Shown here piece after piece: positions 11,941 to 23,080 of a stretch of 64,000 nucleotides of DNA; the first letter of the stretch is position 1; each line of letters starts with the position of its first letter. The stretch is from assembly GCA_963921195.1 (NCBI GenBank), contig OY992539.1, positions 38,944,518 to 39,008,517 of the forward strand, given 5' to 3'. Below the pieces are notes generated by a model. The model was given only the letters and a program-made list of their open reading frames with translations. It was not told where the DNA came from and searched no databases. The translations under genes and the position numbers were made by a program. Origin of the DNA: Pegoplata infirma. Lineage: Eukaryota > Arthropoda > Insecta > Diptera > Anthomyiidae.

Positions 11941-12706
11941 CAAGTAAGAAAATTATAGTCGGTCAAGACCGACCATATAATACCCTACACCAAGGTTTCC
12001 CGGAAAATGGGTCCCATGGATCGATTAGATCTATATGTTGTAAAACCTTTAATAAGTGAAGAAAACACTCACAAATCAAATTTGAGTGAAATTGGCTTCT
12101 ATTTGTTGACAATAAACCGCTTTAACTGAATATCGGGCGAAATTTTCACAAGGGGCCTGAATCCAAAACTGGTCCGATGATTATCAGGTTTGATAAGGTT
12201 ATTTAAGTACGCGTTTAACATACACAAACAAAATTTTAATTAAATATTTTCTATTTTCATGAAATTTGAGACATTTATGTGAAAATCGGGAAGGTGGTTT
12301 GTATGGGGGCTACAAGAAGAACTGGTCCGATTTCTTTGAAATTCGGAATGATAGTATGTGAAGACAAAACATGTTTACCGTCCAAATTTCAAAGCGATAC
12401 CTTCTATAATACGGTTATTAGAGTCATTTGAGCCAAAACTAAAGAGGACCTTTGTATGGGGGCTAGGTCTAAATATGGACCGATTTTTTCCAATTTCAAT
12501 AGGCTTCGTCCTTGGGCCAAAAGAGACTTAAGTTTCAAATTTCAAGTCAATTGATTAAAAATTGCGACCTGTATCGTGTTTACTCAAAAAGTGATTCTGA
12601 GTCGATCGGTATACTTAAAGGTGGGTCTAGGACGAATATTTCGGGTAGTTACAAACATCAGCACAAACTCATTATACCCTGTACCACAGTGTGGTGTAGG
12701 GTATAA
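11941..12706 (-). mobile_element. mini-me-like element, subfamily A, copy A3
   Basis: One end has the hairpin GTCGGTCAAGACCGAC (11958-11973) after CAAGTAAGAAAATTATA. The other end has the hairpin ATACCCTGTACCAC...GTGTAGGGTAT (12674-12704). The diagnostic words of the family appear in reverse order: GGTGGTTTGTATGGGGGC, GTCATTTGAGCCAAAACT, GACCTGTATCGTGTTTA. The RGAC microsatellite and GATCTAGCGATG core are deleted here. Non-coding. Confidence 0.8.
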
Positions 12707-12944
12707 AAATATATTTTATAAAATTTAGTCGTTTTAAAAGGAAACAGGATAACGAAAAGAAAAACTGTAAATGCAGTTTTACTACATTTAGTTTTTAGTT
12801 CCAAACGTATATTATCCAGTTCGGGTTGAACGACTTTTTTCATTTTTGTCGGGCTGTGTAATATGTAGTTCACCCACTTCAAATGCATGAAAAATAAAAT
12901 CTAGCACTAAACTAAAAAAAAAACCTTGAGGGTTTTGTTATGGG

Positions 12945-15400
12945 GCAAATCCAGGCAAATCCACAGCATTCGGATTAGTCATCTCCGATTTTAATGAAAT
13001 TCGGCAAAAAAATTGAAAATGGGTAGTGTGCATAAAAACATCAACCTTCCGACCCCAACACCTTTCGGTTTTCGAAATATGATGTCTTGAAAATTGGCAA
13101 AAACGTCAAAATTTCAAAAAAGTGACCATACAAAGTCGCTCATAACTTTTAAAGTATACAAAATAAAATTTTCATATTAGTACCATTTTAAAGGTGAGAA
13201 TATTACCTTCAAAATGGCGTCCTAAAATTGTTTTTGTATTAAAAGGTCAAAGGTCATTTTTTTAAGTTAAATGTTCTAAGACCCATATCTCAAAATCCGT
13301 ATTTTTTAAATTCTGAAAAAATTATATGTTAATAACTAGGGCTTCCCCTACATTTGTATCCAAAAATTATGGTGGACACTCATTTGGTTCCAAAGTTATG
13401 GAGGAAAAAGTGGTCGTAGGCAAATTTTTCTCATTGAGTTCCAATGCAAAAGCTTACATACAAAACAATATGTATGTATACCATACATAAGGGTGGGTCG
13501 TTCAAAAAAAATTTTGCCAGTTACCGCCTAGACGATTCCAAAAAAAAATATTTTTTTTCCACGCCTCTGGCCGTCGTCCTCTTAGTTTTTTATTCACTGC
13601 GGCGCCATTTTAAGTCCGATCTTAACGTTATGCATAATGTTGTTCACGGCTACACTTTTAACCTTGATCATTTTTGACTCCGACGTCAAATTTTGGTTGT
13701 GACTTTCGGTATCTCGATTTTCTACCCACCTAACGCCCAGTTTTTTCCAAACAGAAAAAAAGATAATCGAATTTCATTAAACACTAGCTTTTAAAGTTTT
13801 CACTTTCATGCATAAAAAAAAAGTTACAGGGATTTAAAAACACATCAAATATATCATCATGCGTCAAATTTGACAAATTACAACTAAATTGATTCAAACT
13901 TCACACACATACAACAAAACTTGGTCACCCCCTAGGATTAATATTAAGTTAAAGTCAATTCCAAAAAAAAATTTTTTTTGCCACGCCCCTACCCATCGCT
14001 CAGTGGGGGAAAATTTACTTTTTTTGTCCAATTTTGCCTACAGGTCGCAACTCTTAACCGATTTTAGTTTTTTTTATTTAAAATTTTATTTAGCTAATAA
14101 AATTTCTCATTTTTAAAATCCCTGTAATCGTCTTTCTGTGTCCCAGCAAAAAAAGTGCGGAGTACTTCTATTTGGAGTGCTTTAAAACTGTAACAAATGT
14201 AATGAAATACAACAAAAATAACAAAAAACACAAGAAAAAAACACACAAACAGTTTTTTCTACTCCATAAAAAGTTGTTATTCAGCACTTAACTCATTACC
14301 TTCCGCGACACTCCCATACAAAAGTAAGTAGATATTCAGTAGATAAGAAGTACTCCTAGTTTTCAAACAACTTCCAACTACTTCCCCGGAGTAGTTCTTA
14401 TCTACTGAATATCTACTTACATTTGTATGGAGGTGGCGCGATAGGTAATGAGTTAAGAGCTGAAAATCTATGTATTCAGGAGTAGAAAAAACTGTTTGTG
14501 TGTTTTTGTCTTGTGTTTTTTGTTATTTTTGTTGTATTTCATTACATTTGTTATAGTTTTAAAGCACTCCACTGAGAAGTGGTAATGACTTTTTTTGCAG
14601 GGGTGTTTGGAAAAAAGTGGGCGTTAGGTGGAAACCGAGATACCGAACGTCGCAAAAAAATTTTACGTCGGAGTTAAAAATGATCAAAGTCAAAAATGTA
14701 GTTGTTGTCAAACCATGAACAATAATATACATAATGTTAATATCAGACTTAAAATGGCGCCGCAGTGAATAAAAAACTAAAAAGGCGACGGCCAGGGGCG
14801 TGGCAAAATTTTTTTTTTTTGGAATCGTCAACTAATCTTTAATTCTAGGGGGTGATTGGCTAAACTGTTTTTGAACGACCCACCCTCATGTATAGTAAAC
14901 TTAAGCTTTTGCATATGAACTCAACGAGAAAATTTTGTCTACAACTTTGGAACCAAATGAGTGTCCACCATAAAATTTGGATACAATTGTAGGTGAAGTC
15001 CTAATTATCAACATATATTTTTTTCAGAATTTTAAAAAATATGGATGTTAAGAACATTAAACTTAAAAAAATTACCTTTGACCTTTAAATACAAAAAAAA
15101 ATAAGGACGCCATTTTGAAGGTAATATTCTCACCTTTAAAATGGTGCCAATATTAAAATTTTATGTTGTATGCCTTAAAAGTTATGAGCGACTTTGTATG
15201 GTCACTTTTTTGAAATTAAGAAGTTTTTGCCAATTTTCAAGACGTCATATTTCGAAAACCGAAAGGTTTTGGGGTCGACAGGTTAATGATTTTATGAACA
15301 CTATCCATTTACAATATTTGTGGCGAATTTCATTAAAATCTGATATGACAAATCCGAAAATGACAGTTTTCTGTACGGTTTGACATGGAATGGCCCTTTG
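12945..15400. mobile_element. Large foldback element with ~800-bp arms
   Basis: Left arm 12945-13750 and right arm 14605-15400 are inverted copies. Shared landmarks are CGGATT(A/T)GTCAT, CCGAAAGG(T/TG)TT with a neighbouring GGGGTCG, AGTCGCTCATAACTTT, GGTGAGAATATTACCTTC, CACTCATTTGGTTCCAAAG and GGCGCCATTTTAAGTC. The left side has about 390 bp (13751-14141) with no partner. Its end word (GGGGCATTCCATGTC type) recurs at 63239. No ORF is coding. It may be a non-autonomous foldback DNA transposon; the superfamily is unknown. Confidence 0.75.
14142..14603. mobile_element. Inner palindromic element in the foldback loop
   Basis: CCCAGCAAAAAAAGTGCGG at the left and the reverse complement of ACTTTTTTTGCAGGGG at the right form imperfect TIRs. 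The arms continue inward through GGAGTGCTTTAAAACT, GTAATGAAATACAACAAAAA, CTCATTACCT and GTAGATATTCAGTAGATAAG, to a centre near 14375. It is probably a later, separate insertion. Confidence 0.7.
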
Positions 15401-16168
15401 GAAAATATCAACTTTCCTTTGCTCTTGGTTTCATACTATTCCAATTTTGGTGATTGCACTGTGTTATTGCGATAAAATTTTATATTTAATCATTAAAATT
15501 GAATTGTAAGTGTAATTTTGCAAGAAAAAGGTGTTTATAGCTACATTTCCTTCAATTTTCTTTAATGAATAAAATTCCAAAAAGTTTAATTTTCTTAAAA
15601 ATTTAAGTAATGTTACAAAAAAAAAATCCAATAATTAATCTCGTTTTAAAAATATTTTAATATTTTTCAAACTAATATCATTAAAGCACTTTACACACAA
15701 CATTTACTTAACTTTTTTCAAAAAAGAAAAAAAAAAATGTATTTATCAAAGCTACATAATAAGGACTTTATTTACAATCTTGTTTAAATTGTAAATAAAT
15801 AAAAAGCAGTGATTTTTTCACTTTTAATTTTATTTCCTCTTGAACACATGAAGTTTCAAATTTCCATCATATGTTAATGTGTAGAATGACAAAAAAACAA
15901 CACTTCCTTCTCCACTACCCTCCTCTCCCACCACCTTCTCATCAAACATCAAAAAATCGTCTACTTTAAGTTTTTTTTCCTTCCATCACACATTATATTT
16001 TCTGCTGCTTCTTCTATACAATTTTTTGAATGTTTATGCGTTGTGATGGTTGCAAATCCGATACTTGAAGCCACTTTTGTGACATTATTTTCTTCTCTGC
16101 ATATTTTTTTTTTATAAACAAAAACAACAACAAATAAATTTTCAAAGGGGGGAGCATTTGGAAAAAAA
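15401..16168. other. R-family tail, then apparently single-copy sequence
   Basis: 15410-15475 (TTGGTTTCATACTATTCCAA, GTGATTGCACTGTG) matches 24290-24350. 15480-16168 has no partner in the window. It is AT-rich with CT-rich patches (15900-15945). No convincing ORF. Confidence 0.4.
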
Positions 16169-16848
16169 CAAGTAGAATAGTTGAATTCGACTTGGCCGAA
16201 TCTATGAATACCCTCCACAATGCCCATTTTAAGTGATAGTAAATTTTCTAACGTGAAAAAATAACAGTTTTGATTAGAAATATTTTATTTTGTGTAAAAA
16301 AAAATTTTTTTTAGTAATTTTTGAAAAAAAAAATAATTTACTAATTTTTTTTTGATTGTAAATTTTTTTTGAGTGTAAAATTTTTTTCGAGTGTATTTTT
16401 TTTTTGTTTTGGTATAAAAATATTTTTGAGTGACAAAAATACGTTGTAAAATATTTTTTTGGTGACTTACCAATGTTTTTAAAAGAGGTTTAACTGGTTT
16501 TCAACACATGAATTTAAGGTGAAGCTAATCTGAAATTCACGGTTTTGCTAATAACTATTGAACCACTGGACCGATTTGGGTGAAATTCAATACGAACTAG
16601 GCTGGAGGAATGAAAAATATCTGTGCCAAGCTTCAGCATCCTCAGAATTGCTTTTCGAAAGTTATAGTGCTTTTTATCTCACAAATTCATGAAAAACCGT
16701 TGCCGAAATTCAGTCTTTTGCTCATTACTTTTGAACCACTGGACCGATTTCGCTGGATTGCAATACCAACCTGACCAGGTAAATGCCCAACATATATGCC
16801 AAACTTCAGGAGCCTCCGTAAAGTCTTTCAAAAGTTAGCGTGTTTTCA

Positions 16849-16922
<74 letters not shown>

Positions 16923-17070
16923 GGACAGACGGACAGACGGACAGACGGACGGACGGACGGACATCGCTAGATCGTCTTAAAATTGATCGGGTCCTATGCC
17001 AATATTTCGAGGTGTTACAAACGGAATGACAAACTTATATATACCCTCTATCACTAGAGTGGAGGGTATA
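16169..17070 (+). mobile_element. mini-me-like element, subfamily B, copy B1
   Basis: Starts CAAGTAGAATAGTTGAATTCG and ends with the hairpin ATACCCTCTATCACTAGAG...GAGGGTAT. In between are two monomer-like halves with TTTTGCT(A/C)AT(A/T)ACT(A/T)TTGAACCACTGG and GACCGATTT, the word ATATATGCCAAACTTCAG, a long AGAC/GGAC array (16847-16962), and the core GGACATCGCTAGATCG. This order matches the dipteran mini-me/INE-1 design. Non-coding. B2 follows after 6 bp in the same orientation. Confidence 0.85.
16847..16962 (+). repeat. (RGAC)n microsatellite in B1
   Basis: An almost pure AGAC run of more than 70 bp grades into GGAC/AGAC mixtures, ending at the GGACATCGCTAGATCG core. The reverse complement is the GTCY array typical of mini-me. 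Confidence 0.95.
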
Positions 17071-17076
17071 AAAAAA

Positions 17077-17748
17077 CAAGTAGAAAAGTTAAATTCGACT
17101 TGGCCGAATCTAAGAATACCCTCCACAATGCCCTTTTTAAGTTATAGTAAATTTTCTAGAGTGAAAAAATAACATTTTTGATTAGAAATATTTTATTTTG
17201 TTTAAAAAAACTTTTTTTTTAACTAATTTTTTAAAAAAAAAAAAAAAATAATTTACTAAATTTTTTTTGAGTGTAAAATTTTTTTTGAGTGTAAAATTTT
17301 TTTCGAGTGTATTTTTTTTTCTTTTAGTGTAAAAATATTTTTGAGTGACAAAAATGCGTTGTAAAATATTTTTGTGACTTACCAATGTTTTTAAAACCTG
17401 TTTAACGGGGTTTCAACACGTGAATTTAAGGTGAGGCGAATCTGAAATTTACGGTTTTGCTGATAACTTTTGAACCACTGGACCGATTGGGCTGAAATTT
17501 AAAACGAACTGGACGACAGGAACGGCAAATATATATGCCACACTTCAGCACCCTCAGAATTGCCGTTCGAAAGTTACCGTGTGTTTTATCTCGTCAATTC
17601 CAGAAAAACCCTTGCCGAAATTCACTCATTTGCTTATAACTTTTGAACCACTGGACCGATTTCGCTGGATTGCAATACCAACCTGACCAGGTAAATGCCC
17701 AACATATATGCCAAACTGTAAAGTCTTTCAAAAGTTAGCGTGTTTTCA

Positions 17749-17830
<82 letters not shown>

Positions 17831-18001
17831 GGACAGACGGACGGACGGACGGACGGACGGACGGACATCGCTAGATCGTCTTAAAATCGATCGAGGATCA
17901 TGAATATATATACTTTATGGGGTCCTAGACCAATATTTCGAGGTGTTACAAACGGAATGACAAACTTATATATACCCTCTATCACTAGAGCGGAGGGTAT
18001 A
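17077..18001 (+). mobile_element. mini-me-like element, subfamily B, copy B2
   Basis: Same order of parts as B1, with TTCGACTTGGCCGAATCT at the start and GGAGGGTAT at the end. It has a longer RGAC array (17750-17867). It lacks about 17 bases of the CAGGAGCCTCCGTAAAG section but keeps CATGAATATATATACTTTATGG, which B1 has lost. B1 and B2 form a head-to-tail pair. Confidence 0.85.
17750..17867 (+). repeat. (RGAC)n microsatellite in B2
   Basis: AGAC repeated about 20 times, then GGAC repeats, leading into GGACATCGCTAGATCG. Confidence 0.95.
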
Positions 18002-18164
18002 AAAATTTCAGCACAAATAAGTAAATAAGTTAAATTCGAACTGGACGAATATTTAAATACCCTGCACAATTTTTAAGATTTTTTTTAAATGATGAAAAAG
18101 TTTTTATTGTAAAAATTGGGTAAACAAATTTTAGACTAACGAACAACAGGGACTTAAGAAATAA
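18002..18164 (+). repeat. Worn mini-me-like 5' fragment
   Basis: 18020-18068 reads AAGTTAAATTCGAACTGGACG then AAATACCCTGCACAAT, a diverged version of the B start. The rest is unclassified. Confidence 0.4.
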
Positions 18165-18378
18165 GATTTTAGATTATGAAAAAAAGAAGAATCACTTGTG
18201 TTTACTAACAGAACAAAAATAAATAAATTTAAATATTGAATGCTAATGAAAGTCTTTATTTTTTATGTTGTTACTTTTGAAACAAAGAATATAAATAGTC
18301 ATTTAAAATAACTACACATTGAACAAATGGTTTTTCTTTTAAAAACTACAAAACGTTAAACTTTTTAAATTAATTTAA
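18165..18378 (-). mobile_element. C element, partial copy C1
   Basis: ATCACTTGTGTTTACTAACAG to GTTAAACTTTTTAAAT matches the sub-terminal part of C4 (30325-30510) in the same orientation. It is truncated at both ends and joined to the W arm in mirror image to C2. Confidence 0.7.
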
Positions 18379-19592
18379 TATTGGCTGTCGGACGTTGTAA
18401 TACCCAACGTTATTATTATAATTTTAAGTATAATTTTAAAAAATGTTATGTAGATAATTTATAAAGCTTTAATTTAAGCTTGATAGCGTCCAGATTGAGT
18501 AAATAATAAATGTGCTTCGAGGGTCGATTTGAAAAATGTAATTTTTAATAGACATTTTTCAAAAATCTTTTTAAAAATATTTCTAAGTCAATTTTTTCTA
18601 AGTTCAAACATTAAAAATTTAACAAGTGGTCCAATTCTTTTTATTCAGTAATCAACTAATTTTTCCAGCAACCTAAACAAACAATGAAGTATTTTAAATA
18701 AAGTAGAAGAAATACGCAGTTTTTGACCTCCAAATTCTTTTGACCACTGACTTTTTGTAAACAAAGAAAAATTTAAACTATTTTACTATCTCATTACTAG
18801 GGATGAGATTTTTATACACTAAAAAGTCGAAAATATGCGCTTAAATTATCCGTTAAAAAATTCCAAATATGCACTAAAAAACCTACAAAATATGCACTAA
18901 AAAATAAAATGTGTATAATAAAAATCTGGTTTTCATAGGAAAGACTTCTTAAAATGCAAAAAATAACGATGGGCCTACATAGTAACATTTAAAACATTAC
19001 ATAAGCAAGGTTTTTTTAGAAATTAAGAAAATCTGTAATACGGTATTTACACCAACGAAAACAACTTGTTTTTGAATATTTTTTTGGTTTTTGGCAAAAA
19101 CTACATAAATTTTCCATACAATTTAAAAACTGCGTTGCCAACTAAAACTGAACAAAAACTAGAATTTAGGTTGTGGTCTATGCTACTATTAATTCAGTAT
19201 GAATGTTTTTTTCAATTTTCTTTTGGTAAAAACGAATGTCAAAATAAAAATATTTGTTTTTTTGTTAAATTAATATTCAAATCTTTAAAAAAAGTAAATT
19301 AATGTGTAATTTAATTTTTTTAATAACGTGTGGCTATTGTAATTTTGTGTTTTTTAGTGAATTTAGAAAATAATTAATTTGATTTGACAAACAAAAACTC
19401 TTTTTATTCGGTGTAAACAGTTTGGTTTTTCAAAATGCTTTTTTGCCAAAAACAAGTTAGTTTTTGTTTGGTCTAAACATAGTATATAAAAAATTAAAAA
19501 TAAATTTTTCTTGTTTTCAAAATAAATTTTTAAAATTTAAAATAGTTTTTGTTTTCTTGTTTTCAAAATAAATTTTTAAAATTTAAAATAGT

Positions 19593-20636
19593 TAACTGAA
19601 TTTTTATTTAGTTCGGTTTGAGTCCATATTAATTATTTCTGAGAAATAATAATTGTTGTATAATGAGAAAATCTGAAAAAAATCAAGTGACAATACAGGC
19701 TAAGTGGAGATGTCGACAGCTTTCGGAAGATGCCACCCTTCCATCATCAGCACTCCTTCGATTGTCACACACTTAATGTGTGTCAGATTAAAATTAGCCA
19801 TTTAAATGAAACTTTTGAAGAAATTAAGAATTGGAATTACTCCTCTTTGTGTTGAATAACCCGTATTCACCATTAATTCGTGTTGTATTCATTTGGCAGA
19901 AACGTAATCCATCTTAACTTTTAACAGAGTTGTATTTTTCCCATTGTTAACCTTTCTTCCGAAAGCTGTCGACATCTCCACTTAGCCTGTGTTGTCACTT
20001 GATTTTTTTCAGATTTTCTCATTGTACAACAATTATTATTTCTCAATAATAATTAATATGGACTCAAACCGAACTAAATAAAAATTCAGTTATAAAATAT
20101 ACAGTCCAACAATATATAAGCACAATTAATACACAACTCATAAGGTACCTTGCAATTTAGTAATATTTCTAAGAATTAGAAATATGAAACAAAAATTCAA
20201 ACCTAACGGTCATTTTTCAAGACTTGAAAAGTCCTACTAAGGGTTAACAATGGGAAAAAGACAACTCTGTTAAAAGTTAAGATGGATTAAGTTTCTGCCA
20301 AATGAATACAACACGAATTAATGGTGAATACGGGTTATTCAACACAAAGAGGAGTAATTCCAATTCTTAATTTCTTCAAAAGTTTCATTTAAATGGCTAA
20401 TTTTAATCTGACACACATTAAGTGTGTGGCAATCGAAGGAGTGCTGATGATGGAAGGGTGGCATCTTCCGAAAGCTGTCGACATCTCCACTTAGCCTGTG
20501 TTGTCACTTGATTTTTTTCAGATTTTCTCATTGTACAACAATTATTATTTCTCAGAAATAATTAATATGGACTCAAACCGAACTAAATAAAAATTCAGTT
20601 ATAAAATATACAGTCCAACAATATATAAACACAATT
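19593..20636. mobile_element. M foldback element with hammerhead-like cores
   Basis: 19593-19930 and 20265-20636 are near-perfect inverted copies. A third, partial copy (19955-20110) lies between them in the same orientation as the right arm. The flanking word TTTAAAATAGTT occurs on both sides (about 19580 and 20639), so a target duplication of about 14 bp is possible, though an older repeat there makes it ambiguous. Each full arm carries CTGATGA, a GGAAG/CTTCC stem and GAAA. No ORF. A Penelope-like origin is conceivable but not shown. Confidence 0.7.
20444..20479 (+). ncRNA. Candidate hammerhead ribozyme core (right arm of M)
   Basis: CTGATGA (20444-20450), stem GGAAG (20452-20456) with CTTCC (20465-20469), GAAA (20470-20473) and GTC (20477-20479). 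The left arm has the mirror copy (TCATCAG at 19744-19750, TTTC at 19721-19724). Against it: the base after GAAA is G, so the usual stem III C-G closing pair is missing, and stem I is only partly supported (GGAG with CTCC). Catalysis is unproven. Confidence 0.35.
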
Positions 20637-21510
20637 AATTTAAAATAGTTTTTGAAAAAAAAAAATTTTTATTTGTGTTTTTTCTTACTTATGACAAAAT
20701 ATACAAAAATTTGCACTTAAAAGTTGGAAATATGCACAAAATATGCATTTTCACCAAAATATGCAAGAACAAATCGATGCCATTTTAACAGAAATTTCTT
20801 GATTCGGAAAGATAATTGGTCGAGATCGTTTTTAGACTATCGACAAAAAACATGCATTTGCATGTAGTAATATTAATAAACAATAAAATTTTTTTGTTGC
20901 TTACAAAAAATTGGTGGTCAAACGTATTTTAGGTCAAAAATGCGATTTTTTCTACTGTATTCAAACAATTTCCTTTTTATTTGGTTTGTTGGAAAAATTA
21001 ATTGATAACTGAATAAAAATGATTGGACCATTTTATAAATTTTTAATGGTTGAATTTAGAAAAAATTAAAAAAAAATCTGAAAATTGTTTATAAATAATT
21101 TCATTTTCCAGATCGACCCTCGTAGCACATTTATTGTTTACTCAATCAGAACGCTATTAAGATTAAATTCAAGCTTTATACATTACCTACAAACATTTTT
21201 TTATTATACGCGTTTGATTATAATGATAATGAATATTATATTATGGAAGCGTTTATAATTACACTCACAAAATTATGTCATTAACTGTTTGTAGTTTATT
21301 TAGAAAGTTTTACGTTTTGTTGTTTTTAAAAGAAAAAACATTTGTTTAAAGTTAAATTGTTTTAAATGACTATTTCTGTTTTTTGTTTCAAAAATAATAA
21401 CATAAAAAATAAAGACTTTCATTAGCATTAAATTTTAAAGTCATTTATTTTGTTCTTTAAGTAAAAATTAGTGATTATTCTTAAATTTTTAATGATATGT
21501 GTACGTTATT

Positions 21511-22331
21511 TTTATACCCTACATAATGAGTTTGTGCTGATGTTTGTAACTACCCGAAATATTGGTCCTAGACCAACTTTTAAGTATACCGATCGACTCA
21601 GAATCACTTTTTGAGTCGATTTAGCGATGTCCGTCCGTCCATCAGTCCGTCTGTCTGTCTCTCCATGCAAACGTTGTAAACACGATACAGGTCGCAATTT
21701 TTAATGAATGGACTTGAAATTTGAAACTTAAGGCTCTTTTGGCCCAAGGACGAAGTCTATTGAAATTGAAAAAAATCGGTCCATATTTAGACCTAGCCCC
21801 CATGCAATTGTCCTCTTTAGTTTTGGCTCAAATGACTCTAATAACCGCATTATGATAGGTATCTTTTCGAAATTTGGCAGTTAATCATGTTTTGTCTATA
21901 CAAATAACCATTCGGAATTTTAAAGAATCGGACTGGTTCTTCTTGTAGCCCCCATACAAACCACCTTCCCGATTTTCACATAAATCTCTTAAATTTCATG
22001 AAAATAGAAAATATTTATTTAAAATTCAGTTTTTGTATGTTAAACACATACATTAACAACCTTATGAAATCTGATTATCATCGGACCATTTTTGGACTTA
22101 GGTCCGCCCCATTTGAAAATTTTGCCCGATATTCAGTTAAAGCGGTATATTGTCAACAGAAAGAAACCTATTTCACTCAAATTTGTTTTAAGAGTGTTTT
22201 TTGCACTTATTAAAGATTTGACAAAATATAGATCTAATCAGTCCATGTTTGAACTTGGGCCCATTTTCCGGGAAACTCTGGTGTAGGGTATTATATGGTC
22301 GGTCTGACCGACTTTAATTTTATTACTTGTT
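21511..22331 (+). mobile_element. mini-me-like element, subfamily A, copy A2 (complete)
   Basis: Inserted within T-runs of C2; C3 supplies the empty site (GTGTACGTTATTTTTT...AAATTGTTGG). Runs from TATACCCTACATAATGAG through GTTTGTGCTGATGTTTG, CTCAGAATCACTTTTTGAG, a short GTCC/GTCT array (21630-21662), ACACGATACAGGTCGC and CCCCCATACAAACCACCTTC to the hairpin GGTCGGTCTGACCGACT and ATTACTTGT. This is the best reference copy of A in the window. Non-coding. Confidence 0.85.
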
Positions 22332-22454
22332 TTTTTTTAAATTGTTGGCATTTTTTAAAGAGAAATAATTAGTTTTTACCTACTTGTGTGGGTTATTTTT
22401 TTGAAGAAAAAAAAATCGAAAATTTTTGTATAGAAATATAAAAACATGTTTGTC

Positions 22455-22518
22455 TCAAGTGACTTTGGTACGATGGGTAGAGTGTCTGGCCCGAATGTAG
22501 TTGATTGCGATTCCCCAA
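22455..22518 (+). other. tRNA-like segment in C2
   Basis: TGACTTTGGTACGATGGGTAG resembles a pol III A box region. The B-box side here is shortened (TTGATTGCGATTCCCC), having lost GGATC relative to C3. Confidence 0.45.
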
Positions 22519-22867
22519 AATTTTATTTAAATTTTTTTTAAATAAATAAATAGAAAAATTGTAAAAATATCCTTCGAAATCATTAATTTTTAATGTTTTC
22601 GTAGGCATTTTTTTTTGAGTTTGTTGGTAAAAATATCACAACAATCATTAATTTTTAATGTTGAAAAAATTTTAATGAAAAAAATTAAAGTTATGTTATT
22701 TTTTAATGTTTCAATGTTATTTATTTTAGAAAATTTTTTTAACAGTAAAAAATAAATGTTGATGTTTGTTTAAACAAATGAATAATTACTGGGATGGTTT
22801 TTAAATGTTGTATCACATGTTTTAAATACGTTTTTCATTTGTTTTTGCCTACAAAAAATTTTGATTG

Positions 22868-23080
22868 TAGTTATACTATAGAAACGTTTCTAATTAGTTG
22901 ACAACCACTGTATGCTGAACATCAGGAGCACATAACTTGTCTTTCAAATGTTACAGTGATAACAACAGAAAGCCAAGCAAACGAACCTCGAACTAGACTG
23001 TCTTAAAAATTTCAATGTGTTACAAACGTAATGACCAACTTTATATACCCTCTACCACTAACAATAAGTGAAGGGTATAC
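22868..23080 (+). repeat. Mini-me B 3' fragment next to a shared flank word
   Basis: 22873-22910 repeats AAACGTTTCTA...GTTGACAAC from 7776. 22925-23078 keeps TCTTTCAAATGTTACAGTG, GAACTAGACTGTCTTAAAA, GTGTTACAAACGTAATGAC and the terminal ATACCCTCTACCACTA...GTGAAGGGTATAC. Confidence 0.6.

Larger units (their letters stand above)
18379..21261. repeat. Large inverted repeat (W arms) around a central insertion
   Basis: 18400-18770 is the inverted counterpart of 20905-21260: TAATTTATAAAGCTTTAATTTAAGC / GATTGAGTAAATAATAAATGTGC / TCGAGGGTCGATTTG against TTTACTCAATCAGAACGC and CCCTCGTAGCACATTTATTG. With C1 and C2 outside, each arm is about 600 bp. 18780-19500 holds a worn AT-rich stretch; a 42-bp duplication lies at 19503-19590. 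Confidence 0.65.
21262..22867 (+). mobile_element. C element, copy C2 (split by A2)
   Basis: Starts TA-CACTCACAAAATTATGTC and ends near TTTTGATTGTA, a worn TTTTGAGTG, with TA on both sides. The interior order is AACTGTTTGTAGTTTATTT, GACTTTCATTAGCATTAAA, [A2], AAATTGTTGGCATTTTTTAA, a tRNA-like segment (22455-22518), TAAATGTTGATGTTTG and TTTGTTTTTGCCTACAAAA. Without A2 it would be about 785 bp. Non-coding. It belongs to the CACTC-end, TA-duplication group. Confidence 0.8.

Noticed and set aside
16796..17029. Open frame with a TDRQ repeat
   Set aside because: Translation of the RGAC microsatellite; no other coding signal.
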